Assembly (NCBI RefSeq): GCF_014534645.1
Contig: NZ_JACVQF010000200.1
Span: forward strand, 372,001-436,000
Reading direction: 5' to 3'
DNA: 64,000 nucleotides
Origin: Streptomyces griseicoloratus
GTDB lineage: Bacteria > Actinomycetota > Actinomycetes > Streptomycetales > Streptomycetaceae
Of this stretch, positions 8,306 through 16,618 are shown one piece after another. The position numbers and the translations under genes are program-made. Numbering within the stretch: position 1 is the first letter of the stretch; each line of letters opens with the position of its first letter. The notes beneath the pieces were generated by a model. It searched no databases and was not told the DNA's origin. It saw nothing but the letters and a program-made list of their open reading frames with translations.

Positions 8306-8965
8306 CTACGGCCGGGTCACCGACCGCAACTGCTCGTCGCACCAGTCGCCGGCCAGCGCCACGGCCTCGTCGAGGGCGCCCGGTTCCTCGAAGAGATGAG
8401 TGGCCCCGGCCACCACACGGACGGCGTGCGGCGGCTCCAGTCGGCGGGCAGCCTCCTGGGTCACCCGCAGCAGGGCCGGCTCCTGGCCGCCCGCGATGAA
8501 CAGCACCGGTATCCGGACCCGCTCGATGGCGTCCGCCTCCGGGTCGGGCCGTGCGCCGCACAGCACCACGGTCAGCACGCGGTCCGGCAGGTCCGCCGCG
8601 GCCTCGAGCACGGCGTTCGCCTGGGTGCCGGCCCCGAACAGGACGACCGGCAGTTTCCGTGTGGACGGTTGAATCTTTACCCAGTCGACCGCGGCCACGA
8701 TGCGGCGGGGCAGCATGCCCGCGTCGAAGCGCCGTGCGCCCGTGTCCCCTTCGTCCTCCCTCTCGCTGAGCAGATCCACCAGGAGCGTGGCGAAGCCGGC
8801 CGTGTGCAGCTGAGCGGCGATGGACCGGCTCCGGGGGTTGTGCCGGACGGTGTCGACACCGTGCGGCAGCAGGACCACTGCCCGGGCCGACGCCGGAACG
8901 GCGAGGTCACCGTCGAGCGTCACGTGGTCGGCGGGCACCGACACCGTGTCGGAGATCATGGGCAT
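8306..8965 (-). CDS. Dienelactone-hydrolase-like alpha/beta-hydrolase with Gly in place of the nucleophile Ser
   Basis: This protein of about 219 residues has the alpha/beta-hydrolase layout: RAVVLLPHG after the first strand, FATLLVDLL, a nucleophile-elbow region near residues 108-116, VRIPVLFIAGG before the acid position and GATHLF with the expected His. Related hydrolases have GAST at the elbow, but here it reads VVLFGAGTQANAV, so the Ser is Gly113. The acid position reads GGQEP, without the common Asp. It may therefore be non-catalytic. Possible starts are GTG 8968, ATG 8965 and ATG 8959; AGCAGG is best spaced for 8959, so the exact N-terminus is uncertain by three residues. It is convergent with the phosphoribosyltransferase. 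Confidence 0.82.
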   Translation of the reverse strand: MPMISDTVSVPADHVTLDGDLAVPASARAVVLLPHGVDTVRHNPRSRSIAAQLHTAGFATLLVDLLSEREDEGDTGARRFDAGMLPRRIVAAVDWVKIQPSTRKLPVVLFGAGTQANAVLEAAADLPDRVLTVVLCGARPDPEADAIERVRIPVLFIAGGQEPALLRVTQEAARRLEPPHAVRVVAGATHLFEEPGALDEAVALAGDWCDEQLRSVTRP

Positions 8966-9153
8966 CACCTGCTCTGGAGGTCACTGACTTCCCGGACGTA
9001 CGTGTCCGATGTCCGGCGAGTACCCGCCGGAGGGGAACCGGATCGCCTCGGCTGCGGCGGATCACGCGGTCCGGCGGGCACCCGCGGCGTCCGCCCCCGT
9101 TTCCGCCGTTCCCGGGGCGGGAACCCGGGGCCGGCCCCGCAGAGGGGAAGCCC

Positions 9154-10059
9154 GTGCCGGCGATCAGGAAGGCGAGAGCCGTGAACCAGCCCCAGAACCC
9201 CGCACACCAGCATCCGCGGCCCGAGTTCCCCGCCCAGGACCAGCCTCATCCGGGCTGGACCGGGCCCATGGACCCGCCGCCGGACCACGGCGAGCAGTCC
9301 TACCGGGGCAGCGGCCGCCTCGACGGCCGCAAGGCGGTGATCACCGGCGGGGACTCCGGAATCGGACGGGCGGTGGCGCTGGCCTTCGCCCGCGAGGGAG
9401 CCGACGTGCTCTTCACCCACCTCGACGAGGAGAAGGAGGAGGCGCGCGAGACGGCCCGGTGGGTCGAGGACGCCGGCCGCCGTGCGGTCCCGGTCTCCTG
9501 CGACATCCGCGAAGAGGCCAACTGCCGGTCCCTCGTCGAGCGGGCCGTGGCCGAGTTCGGCCGCATCGACGTCCTGGTGAACAACGCGGCCTACCAGATG
9601 TCGCAGCCCGAGGGCATCGAAGCGATCTCCACGGAGCAGTTCGACCGCGTGCTGCGCACGAACCTCTACGGGATGTTCTGGCTGTCGAAGTTCGCCCTGC
9701 CGCACATTCCCGAGGGCGGCAGCATCATCAACTCCACCTCCGTGCAGGCCTACAAGCCCAGCCCCCACCTGCTCGACTACGCGATGACGAAGGGGGCGAT
9801 CGTCACCTTCACCCACGGGCTGGCCCAGATGCTGGCCGACCGGGGCGTCCGCGTCAACGCGGTCGCGCCGGGACCGGTGTGGACGCCGTTGATCCCCGCG
9901 ACGCTGCCGGACACGGTCGAGTTCGGCAAGCAGGCGCCGCTCGGCCGACCGGCCCAGCCAGCGGAGATGGCACCCGCCTACGTCTTCCTGGCCTCCCCGG
10001 AGGCGTCCTTCATCACCGCCGAGATCGTCAACGCGACGGGCGGCACCCCGCTGCCGTGA
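9154..10059 (+). CDS. Short-chain dehydrogenase/reductase (SDR), long N-terminal tail
   Basis: This 301-residue oxidoreductase has a complete classical SDR core. The cofactor motif TGGDSGIG is at 64-71, NNAA at about 143-146, the catalytic Ser at about 195, and the YxxxK pair as Tyr209 and Lys213. The hydrophilic N-terminal 50 residues, rich in Pro, Gln and His (PEFPAQDQPHPGWTGPMDPP), are characteristic of the general-stress-type SDR subgroup found near catalase genes. Substrate is unknown; the family reduces or oxidises carbonyl/alcohol groups with NAD(P). I take the GTG at 9154 because AGGGGAAG precedes it; the GTG at 9181 is also possible. Confidence 0.9.
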   Translation: MPAIRKARAVNQPQNPAHQHPRPEFPAQDQPHPGWTGPMDPPPDHGEQSYRGSGRLDGRKAVITGGDSGIGRAVALAFAREGADVLFTHLDEEKEEARETARWVEDAGRRAVPVSCDIREEANCRSLVERAVAEFGRIDVLVNNAAYQMSQPEGIEAISTEQFDRVLRTNLYGMFWLSKFALPHIPEGGSIINSTSVQAYKPSPHLLDYAMTKGAIVTFTHGLAQMLADRGVRVNAVAPGPVWTPLIPATLPDTVEFGKQAPLGRPAQPAEMAPAYVFLASPEASFITAEIVNATGGTPLP

Positions 10060-10133
10060 TCACACCGGGGCGCCGGGAAAGGCGCCCCATTGGGTGGGTT
10101 ATGTCCCGCTTCGGCAGGGGTACTCCGGGACGC

Positions 10134-10586
10134 ATGGCCGGTATCGACCTCAGCAGCAGCGCATTCAGCGACCACACCCTCATCGCCCGGCGGTACGCGT
10201 ACGAGGGAGAGAACGTCTCGCCCCCACTGACCTGGAGCGGCGTGCCGGACGACGCTGCCGAACTCGTGCTGTTGTGCGAGGACCCGGACGCCCCGTCCGG
10301 CACCTTCGTGCACTGGATCGTGGTCGGCATCGATGCCCGCAGCGACGGCGTCGCCGCGGGGCAGAGCCCACCCGGCGGCACCGAACTCGTCAACGGCTAC
10401 GGCGAACAGGGGTGGGGCGGGCCGCATCCCCCTCCGGGGGACGAGGCACACCGGTACTTCTTCCGTCTCTACGCCCTGGCTCAGCTGTGCGTCCTGCCCG
10501 ACGCGCCAACCGCCGACCAGGTGCACCAGGCGGTGGACGACCACCAGCTCGCGAGCGGCACCCTGGTGGGCCTCTACCAGCGCTGA
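10134..10586 (+). CDS. YbhB/YbcL-family PEBP (Raf-kinase-inhibitor-like) protein
   Basis: This 150-residue protein belongs to the phosphatidylethanolamine-binding protein family. Evidence includes YAYEGENVSPPLTWSGVP, the anion-pocket segment CEDPDAPSGTFVHWIV at about residues 43-56, and the C-terminal HRYFFRLYAL. The bacterial members are small cytosolic proteins whose ligand and role are not settled. It follows the SDR gene on the same strand after 74 bp and may be cotranscribed. The ATG at 10134 fits the usual N-terminus; an in-frame ATG at 10101 adds 11 unconserved-looking residues. Confidence 0.88.
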   Translation: MAGIDLSSSAFSDHTLIARRYAYEGENVSPPLTWSGVPDDAAELVLLCEDPDAPSGTFVHWIVVGIDARSDGVAAGQSPPGGTELVNGYGEQGWGGPHPPPGDEAHRYFFRLYALAQLCVLPDAPTADQVHQAVDDHQLASGTLVGLYQR

Positions 10587-10614
10587 CACGGCCCGCCGGA
10601 GCCGGCCGGTCTCC

Positions 10615-11265
10615 TCAGGTCCGGTTCTGTTTCCGGTGGTCCATGGCCGCCTTGCGGCTGCTGGCCAGGTGCTGCATCACCAGGGCCTCGACCCGCGGCA
10701 CGTCCCGTTCCGCGATGGCGTCGTAGAGCGCCTCGTGCTCCCGTGCGACGGCCAGCAGGTCGTCGTGCTGGCCGAGGAGCCAGCGCAGTCTGCTGCGCAG
10801 GACGCGTTCGAGCTCGGTCAGCAGTTCGTTGGCGGCCAGCGAGGTGACGGTCTGGTGGAAGTCCGCCGCCGCACGCCGCGCGCGCACCGCGTCACCGGCG
10901 CGCGCGGCGTCGAGTTCCGCGTCCACGTCGGCGCGCAGCCGCTCCAGCCCGGCCCGCGTGTGCCGCTGCGCGGCCAGCCGGAACGCCAGTGCCTCCAGAG
11001 CCGAGCGCACCTCGTCGAGGTCGGCGACGTCGCTGGGGGTGAACTCCCGCACGACCGCCCAGGTCCGTGGCCGCGGTGTCACCAGGCCCTCGGCGACCAG
11101 CACCTTCAGCGCCTCCCGTACGGGCAGCCGGCTCACGCCCAGCGCCTCGGCCAGTTCCCGTTCGACCAGCCGGCTGCCGGGCCGCCGCACTCCGTCGAGG
11201 ATCTCGTCACGCAACTGCCGCGTCACCCGCTCCGACTCGGGTGCGAAGTCCCCTGACGCAGTCAT
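10615..11265 (-). CDS. GntR-family (FadR/FCD subfamily) transcriptional regulator
   Basis: This 216-residue regulator has an N-terminal winged helix-turn-helix (RVTRQLRDEILDGVRRPGSR, then LVERELAEALGVSRLPVREA) and an all-helical FCD effector domain. That domain carries candidate metal or ligand residues, such as the DEVRSALE segment, DFHQ near residue 135 and the late HEALYDAIAERD. It sits at the end of a same-strand group that includes the racemase-like gene and the NCS1 permease, so it probably regulates uptake and catabolism of a nitrogen compound. Two copies of a palindromic 12-mer lie 31-65 bp upstream of its start and are candidate autoregulatory sites. Confidence 0.9.
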   Translation of the reverse strand: MTASGDFAPESERVTRQLRDEILDGVRRPGSRLVERELAEALGVSRLPVREALKVLVAEGLVTPRPRTWAVVREFTPSDVADLDEVRSALEALAFRLAAQRHTRAGLERLRADVDAELDAARAGDAVRARRAAADFHQTVTSLAANELLTELERVLRSRLRWLLGQHDDLLAVAREHEALYDAIAERDVPRVEALVMQHLASSRKAAMDHRKQNRT

Positions 11266-11295
11266 CCCCGTCCTTCTTCTGTCGTCGACTCCCCG

Positions 11296-11330
11296 CGGTG
11301 CACCGTGGATTCCCCGTACGGTGCACCGTG
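11296..11330. promoter_or_regulatory. Double operator candidate upstream of the GntR gene
   Basis: The 12-mer cggtgcaccgtg occurs exactly at 11296-11307 and 11319-11330. The first ten bases of each copy (CGGTGCACCG) form a perfect palindrome. The centre-to-centre distance is 23 bp, about two helical turns, so two dimers could bind on one face. The location 31-65 bp before the GntR start suggests autoregulation; this is inference. Confidence 0.65.
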
Positions 11331-11443
11331 AGCCGCGGGATCAGCGGCACAGCGACCTTAGCGAACGGCGTCTTCGGCGGCACACGCGGCGACGCGGTGC
11401 GCGGGGCCGCCGACGCCGCCCGGTCCGGGGCGTCCCTGCGGTG

Positions 11444-12169
11444 TCAGCCCGCCGCCGGCGGCCAGTTGACGATCCGCTTGGGCCGCGGCGGGGCGTAGGT
11501 GCGCACCTTGGACGTGGACAGGCCGAGGCGGACCAGTGACTCGGCGATCGTCACGGCGGCGGTCACCCCGTCGATGACGGGCACACCGGTGCGCTCGACG
11601 ACGACGTCCGCGAGGCCGGCCATGCCTCCGCAGCCCAGGCAGATCACCTCGGCCCGGTCGTCCCGCACGGCGCGCAGGGCCTCTTCGGCGATGGCGTCGA
11701 CGGCGGCCTTCTCGTCGCGCTCCAGGTCGAGCACGGCCAGTCCGCTGGCGCGCACGGAGGCGCAGCGGGCGCTGAGCCCGGCGACGTGGAGGCGTTCCTC
11801 GATCAGCGGGACCGTGCGGTCGAGGGTGGTGACGACGGAGTAGCGGCGGCCGAGGAACTGGGCGGTGCTCGCGGCGGCCTCGGTGATGTCGACGACGGGG
11901 ACGTCGAGCAGTTCCTGCAGCCCTTCGCGGCCGTGTTCGCCGTATCCGGCCTGGATCACCGCGTCGAAGGGCCCGGGGTGGGCGCGGACGGCCTCCATCA
12001 CGGCGACGGCGGCGAGGTAGCTCTCGTAGTTCCCCTCCACCGACTCCGCGCCGAACGCGGGGGTCAGCGGGACGATCTCGGTTCCCGGGGAGGCCACGCG
12101 GGCCGCCTGTGCGCCGATGGAGTCGGTGATGGACTGGGTGGTGTTGACGTTGACGACGAGGATGCGCAT
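11444..12169 (-). CDS. Asp/Glu/hydantoin racemase-superfamily protein lacking the first catalytic Cys
   Basis: This 241-residue cytosolic protein matches the hydantoin/allantoin racemase family: MRILVVNVNTTQSITDSIG at the start, the central PVVDITEAAASTAQFLGRRY, and EVICLGCGGMAGL with the second active-site Cys near 177-180. Two-Cys racemases have Cys at the position where this protein reads FDAVIQAGYGEHG, so the first thiol appears to be Gly75. A Gly/Cys arrangement is known for arylmalonate decarboxylase. The protein may therefore be a decarboxylase or a divergent isomerase rather than a standard racemase. It lies 28 bp after the NCS1 permease gene, implying one operon. AAGG precedes the ATG at 12169. 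Confidence 0.82.
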   Translation of the reverse strand: MRILVVNVNTTQSITDSIGAQAARVASPGTEIVPLTPAFGAESVEGNYESYLAAVAVMEAVRAHPGPFDAVIQAGYGEHGREGLQELLDVPVVDITEAAASTAQFLGRRYSVVTTLDRTVPLIEERLHVAGLSARCASVRASGLAVLDLERDEKAAVDAIAEEALRAVRDDRAEVICLGCGGMAGLADVVVERTGVPVIDGVTAAVTIAESLVRLGLSTSKVRTYAPPRPKRIVNWPPAAG

Positions 12170-12197
12170 GGGTGGACCTTCGGCTCTGACGGGCGGT

Positions 12198-13679
12198 CTA
12201 TTCGGCGTCCACGGCGATGGCTTCGCCGTCGACGTCGCGGATCGGGGTGGCACGGTCGGCGACGACCGTGTAGAGCCCGGCGGCGAGGACGGCTCCGACG
12301 AACCAGGAGAAGCCCGCCACCTCCTCGAACGCCGGCACCAGGGCGACCACGACGGCGATCGCCGCGCTGGGGAGGAAGGCGGCGACGGCACGCGGGTTGT
12401 AGCCGCGGCGGTAGTGGTACTCGCCCTGCGCGTCCTGCGTGTACAGCTCGGGGACGTTGACGCGGGCCCTGCGCAGCAGCCAGTAGTCCGCCATGATGAC
12501 CCCGAACAGAGGGCCGAGCAGCGCGCCGAGGCCGCCCAGGAAGTAGTTGACCACGATCGGGTTGTTGTAGAGGTTCCAGGGCGTGATGACCAGGCCGAGG
12601 ACGGCGCTCACGAGGGCGGCCCGCCGGAAGTTCAGCCGGCGCGGGAAGAGGTTGACGAGCGCGTAGATGGGCGCGACGAAGTTGGCCAGCAGGTTCACCG
12701 CCACCGTGAGGGCGATGAGCGCGAGGGATGCGACCGCCAGCAGGAACATGTTCGGGATCGTCCTGACGATGTCCGTGGGGCTGGTGATGACGCGGCCGTC
12801 GAGCTTGAACTGGGCGCCGCTGAGGACGGCCACGATGACGGCGAAGAAGAGCATGTTCACCGGGATGCCGACGACGTTGCCGCGGACGATGGAGGCCCGG
12901 CTCCGGGCGGACCTGGTGAAGTCGCAGAAGTTCAGCACGAACGTCCCGTAGATCACCACCCACAGCGCGGCGGCCTGCAGGATCTGCAGCCACATGGCGC
13001 CGCCGGTGAGCGGTGCGTCGACCGACAGGGAGATCGAGCCGTCGGCGCGGACGAACATCCACACGGCGAGGGCGCACATCGTGATCAGCGTGGTCGGTGC
13101 GGCGAACGCCATGTAGCGCCGGATCATCTGCATCCCGTAACTCACGATGAGCACCTGCAGCGCCCACAGGGCGAGGAAGGTGATCCAGCCGAGCGTGGAC
13201 TGGCCGAGCAGGGAGTTGGTGTCCAGGCGGCTCAGCCCGGGGAACATCGCCACCAGCAGGGCGCTGAGGACCACGGCGGCGAGGTAGGTCTGGATGCCGA
13301 ACCAGGCGATGGCGACGGCACCGCGCACCCCGGCCGGGATCCTGGCCCCGTTGATGCCGAAGGCGATGCGGCTCATGACCGGGAAGGGGACGCCGGTCTT
13401 GTGCCCCATGAACCCGGACAGGGTCAGCAGGAGGAAGAGCAGGACGGAGGCGACGGCGAAGGCGGCGAGGATGCCCCACACGCTCAGTCCGAGCGCGAAG
13501 AGACCGATGGCGAAGGCGTAGTTGCCGAGACTGTGCACGTCGTTGGCCCAGAGGGTGAAGACGTTGTAGGCGCCCCAGCGGCGCCCCTCTCGCTTCGTCG
13601 GGGCGAGGTCGTACGTGTAGAGGCCGGGGCTGACGGCGGCTCGGGTCTCCACGGGCGACTGGTCATCCAGGGCAGTCAT
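12198..13679 (-). CDS. NCS1-family nucleobase/hydantoin:cation symporter
   Basis: This 493-residue protein has about 12 hydrophobic helices and typical NCS1 signatures. They include an N-terminal RRWGAYNVFTLWANDVHSLG before helix 1, the helix-3 region containing GINGARIPAGVRG, FGIQTYL, NFCDFTRSARS and the late NPIVVNYFLGGLGALLGPLF. Family members import purines, pyrimidines, allantoin or hydantoins with Na+ or H+. It heads the operon continuing into the racemase-like gene. The ATG at 13679 follows AGGAGC at 6 bases. A palindromic operator candidate lies 47-62 bp upstream. The neighbours (racemase-like protein, cytosine-deaminase-like amidohydrolase) support a cyclic amide or nucleobase substrate. 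Confidence 0.92.
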   Translation of the reverse strand: MTALDDQSPVETRAAVSPGLYTYDLAPTKREGRRWGAYNVFTLWANDVHSLGNYAFAIGLFALGLSVWGILAAFAVASVLLFLLLTLSGFMGHKTGVPFPVMSRIAFGINGARIPAGVRGAVAIAWFGIQTYLAAVVLSALLVAMFPGLSRLDTNSLLGQSTLGWITFLALWALQVLIVSYGMQMIRRYMAFAAPTTLITMCALAVWMFVRADGSISLSVDAPLTGGAMWLQILQAAALWVVIYGTFVLNFCDFTRSARSRASIVRGNVVGIPVNMLFFAVIVAVLSGAQFKLDGRVITSPTDIVRTIPNMFLLAVASLALIALTVAVNLLANFVAPIYALVNLFPRRLNFRRAALVSAVLGLVITPWNLYNNPIVVNYFLGGLGALLGPLFGVIMADYWLLRRARVNVPELYTQDAQGEYHYRRGYNPRAVAAFLPSAAIAVVVALVPAFEEVAGFSWFVGAVLAAGLYTVVADRATPIRDVDGEAIAVDAE

Positions 13680-13725
13680 GGGGGCTCCTGGGGTCGGGGG
13701 ACGGGAAACAGAAGGTTCCACATAT

Positions 13726-13741
13726 CGGAAATTCATTTCCG
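13726..13741. promoter_or_regulatory. Perfect palindrome (operator candidate) upstream of NCS1 permease
   Basis: The sequence cggaaattcatttccg has 7-bp perfect arms (CGGAAAT/ATTTCCG) around a 2-bp centre. It is the most AT-rich stretch in the 262-bp spacer before the NCS1 start at 13679. It does not match the palindromic 12-mer near the GntR gene, so a different regulator may act here. Confidence 0.55.
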
Positions 13742-13941
13742 GTGCGCAGAACGTAGGTTTCGCCGATCGACGGAGTCAAGGGTCCTGCCAGGTCCTTCAC
13801 CAGGCCTTTCACCGGCTCGGGGCGGCCCGGTTTCGCGGCATGCGGAAGCACCGCCCGGCCCCTTCGGGCACGGCCGGACGGCACTCCTCGCACGGGCGTG
13901 ACGGTCCCCTCTCGGACTGTGGTGCGGATACGGACGTCGTG

Positions 13942-15246
13942 TCAGACGAGGCGGCCGTCGCGGGCCACGACGGTGCCGCCGTGCACCACCAGGTCCCGCT
14001 GCGGCATGTCGACCACCACCTGCGGCACGCACTCGCCCCGCACGAGGACGAAGTCGGCCGGGCTGCCGGGCGTGAGGCCGGCCCGGGGCAGACCCATGAC
14101 GTCGGAGCCGCCGTGGGTGGCGGCCTCGTAGCAGGAGGACAGTTCCTCGTCCAGACGCATGTCCGTCACCCAGCCGAGGAGGTGCGCGCGGTGCATCATG
14201 TCCGCGTTGCCGAAGGGACTCCAGGCGTCGCGCACTCCGTCGGAGCCCAGGCCGACCTTGACCCCGTACTCGCGCAGCCGGGCGACGGGCAGGACGAGGT
14301 CGCGGCTGGGCGCCACCGTGGTCAGGGAGATGTCGAGGTCACCCAATTCCTCGGCCAGTGCTCCCAGTTCGGCATCGGACAGCCCGGGCAGGCAGAAGAC
14401 ATGGCTGACGGTGACCCTGCCCTGGAGGGACAGCGCCCGCGTGCGGTCGATGATGCCGCGCAGCACCGTCACACCCTTGGCGTCGGTGTCGTGGAGATGG
14501 ATGTCCACGCCGGTGCCGTGACGGTCCGCCAGCCCGAAGACGAGGTCGAGCTGCTCCTCGAGGGCGTTGTCGAAACTGATCGGGTCGATGCCGCCGATGC
14601 AGTCCACGAGGCCGCTGCGCGCGGCCTCTTCGAGCAGGGCGGCCGTCCCCGGGGTGCGGACGACGCCGTGCTGCGGGAAGGCGACGATCTGCACGTCGAG
14701 CGCGTGCCGCAGCCGCTCGCGCGCCTCGGCGACGCCTTCCACGCCGGCCAGTCCGTAGGCGGGAGCGACATCGGCGTGCGCCCGCATGGCACGGGTCCCC
14801 CGCGTCACGGCGTGCGCCATGAGTCCGTAGGCCCGTTCCCCGACGCTCCGGCTCTGGCTGTCGAACAGTTCGACGTCCTGTGCCACGAAGTCCGCGATGG
14901 TGTCGGCGGGCCTGCGTGACACCCACGGGCCGCCCCATGACGTCTTGTCCGGGTGGATGTGCGCGTCGACCAGGGAGGGCAGGGCGATGCGGCCACCGCC
15001 GTCGATGACTTCGGCGCCCCCGGGGGCGGGACGGTCACTGATACGCCCGTCGACGACGGTGAGGTCCACGGGCTTGCGGGCCCCGAAGGGCCGTACGTTC
15101 CGGAAGACCACCGCCTGGCGGGGACGCTTGCGGGCGTCGGCCGCGGCCGGGGCCGTGCCGGCGGACAGCATCGTGCCGGTGGCGGCCACGGTGGCGGCGG
15201 TCGCGAGCACGGCGCGCCGGGACGGCGTGGAGGGCGCGGGCGTCAT
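13942..15246 (-). CDS. Tat-exported amidohydrolase, cytosine-deaminase/AtzC-like
   Basis: This 434-residue metal-dependent hydrolase begins with a Tat signal: TPSRRAVLATAATVAATG and a hydrophobic run ending AGTAPAAA, near residue 34. The active-site HIHPDKTSWGG (two metal His), the middle VDIHLHDTD, VSHVFCLPGLSD and the metal Asp in GLGSDGVRDAWSPFG follow the cytosine deaminase / N-isopropylammelide hydrolase pattern. Export is unusual, since these deaminases are normally cytosolic. AAGGAG precedes the ATG at 15246. It lies 91 bp downstream of a second Tat-type amidohydrolase on the same strand, and the two may be coexpressed. Deamination or hydrolysis of an extracellular heterocycle before NCS1 uptake is a reasonable inference. 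Confidence 0.87.
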   Translation of the reverse strand: MTPAPSTPSRRAVLATAATVAATGTMLSAGTAPAAADARKRPRQAVVFRNVRPFGARKPVDLTVVDGRISDRPAPGGAEVIDGGGRIALPSLVDAHIHPDKTSWGGPWVSRRPADTIADFVAQDVELFDSQSRSVGERAYGLMAHAVTRGTRAMRAHADVAPAYGLAGVEGVAEARERLRHALDVQIVAFPQHGVVRTPGTAALLEEAARSGLVDCIGGIDPISFDNALEEQLDLVFGLADRHGTGVDIHLHDTDAKGVTVLRGIIDRTRALSLQGRVTVSHVFCLPGLSDAELGALAEELGDLDISLTTVAPSRDLVLPVARLREYGVKVGLGSDGVRDAWSPFGNADMMHRAHLLGWVTDMRLDEELSSCYEAATHGGSDVMGLPRAGLTPGSPADFVLVRGECVPQVVVDMPQRDLVVHGGTVVARDGRLV

Positions 15247-15337
15247 GGTGTACTCCTTCGGCGAGGGGGAGGAAAGGGAGGGGAGCCCGCCGGGGCCGGG
15301 TGCGCGGGCCACGGGGCGCCGGGGTGCGAGCGGGTGT

Positions 15338-16618
15338 TCAGCAGATCCGGCCGGCGCGCACGACACGCACGGGCCGCGACAGGGCAGAGACGTCGCTCAG
15401 CGGGTCGGAGTCGAGGACGACGAGGTCACCCGCGTACCCGGGCGCCGGCCGGCCGACGACTCGGGAGAGTCCGAGCAGCCGCGCCGCCTCGGTGGTGGCC
15501 GTGCGGATCGCGTCCAGCGGCGACAGCCCGGCGGCGTGCATGAGCTCGACCTCACGTCCGATGGGGGTCACCTCACCGCCGGACGAGTCCGTGCCCGCGG
15601 CCAGGGGCACACCTGCCTCGTGGGCGGCCCGGACGGCGTCCTTGAGGACCGGCAGATAGATGCGGCCCCGCTCGGCGAGCACCGAGTCGGGCGACTCCGC
15701 CAGCCCCGCGATGGCGGTGAGGGTGGGCGTGAAGTACGTCCCCCTGCCGCGCATCTCGTGCAGGGTGCGCTCGCCGACGAAGACGCCGTGCTCCAGGGAC
15801 CGGATGCCGGCCCGGACCGCGTCGTGGCAGCCCTGCTCGCTGTAGCTGTGGCAGAGCACGCCCTTGCCGCCGCGCCGGGCCGCCGCCACGACCTCCGCCA
15901 GTTGCTCGTAGGAGTACACCTGGGTCAGCGGGTCCTGGTCGGGCAGCCCGGCCCGCTCGTTGACACGCGTCTTGATCACGTCGGCACCCCGGGCGAGGTT
16001 CACCTCGACCACGTGTCTCAGGGCCTCGGCGGAACGCACTCCGCCCTTCAGGCCCGCGAGAGCAGCCAGGTCGGGGTCGGCGAGCACCGAGTCGCCCATG
16101 TCGGGCGTGACGAACACCCCGGCGGCCCTCAGCCGGGGCGCCTGACCGGGGAGCCGGCGGGCGAGTTCCCGTACGGCGATGTCCTGGTAGAAGGTGGTGG
16201 ACCCGCTCCGTGCGCTGGTGGCTCCCTTGGTCACCGCCTCACGCGCCTCGGCGACGGTGCCGAGGTGGATGTGGGCGTCGACCAGGCCCGGCAGCACCCA
16301 GTGGCCCTCGGCGTCCAGACGGGGAAGGTCCGCGGGGACGGCTCCCTGGCGGCGCGGGCCCGCCCGGTCCACCTTGCCCGAGCGGATCACGACGACCGCG
16401 TCCTCGGTGACCTCGCCCGTGGCCGGGTCGAGCAGCGTGCCGCCCTCGATCACGAGGTCGCCGTACGGGGCCCCCTCGCGCGCCGGGTCCGCCGGGCGTG
16501 CGGCGGCGGGGGCCGCGGTGGACAGGACGGCCGCGGTTCCCGCGAGAGCCGCGGCACCGGCGAGCACACCGCGCCGCGTGAACCGGCTCGGGGGTGGAGG
16601 GGCGGGCTCAAGACACAT
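15338..16618 (-). CDS. Tat-exported amidohydrolase, imidazolonepropionase/prolidase-like
   Basis: This 426-residue protein has a Tat-type signal (RFTRRGVLAGAAALAGTAAV) and a mature amidohydrolase barrel. Metal ligands are visible as HIHLG after LPGLVDA, the candidate carboxylated Lys in GADVIKTRV, the His in CHSYSEQG and LEHGVF, and the Asp in AAGTDSSGG. Such proteins split cyclic amides or dipeptide-like substrates; the precise substrate is not evident. I start at the ATG at 16618, preceded by GGAG. The frame stays open to 16807, but upstream residues precede the signal peptide and look non-coding. It is the promoter-proximal gene of the amidohydrolase pair. Confidence 0.86.
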   Translation of the reverse strand: MCLEPAPPPPSRFTRRGVLAGAAALAGTAAVLSTAAPAAARPADPAREGAPYGDLVIEGGTLLDPATGEVTEDAVVVIRSGKVDRAGPRRQGAVPADLPRLDAEGHWVLPGLVDAHIHLGTVAEAREAVTKGATSARSGSTTFYQDIAVRELARRLPGQAPRLRAAGVFVTPDMGDSVLADPDLAALAGLKGGVRSAEALRHVVEVNLARGADVIKTRVNERAGLPDQDPLTQVYSYEQLAEVVAAARRGGKGVLCHSYSEQGCHDAVRAGIRSLEHGVFVGERTLHEMRGRGTYFTPTLTAIAGLAESPDSVLAERGRIYLPVLKDAVRAAHEAGVPLAAGTDSSGGEVTPIGREVELMHAAGLSPLDAIRTATTEAARLLGLSRVVGRPAPGYAGDLVVLDSDPLSDVSALSRPVRVVRAGRIC

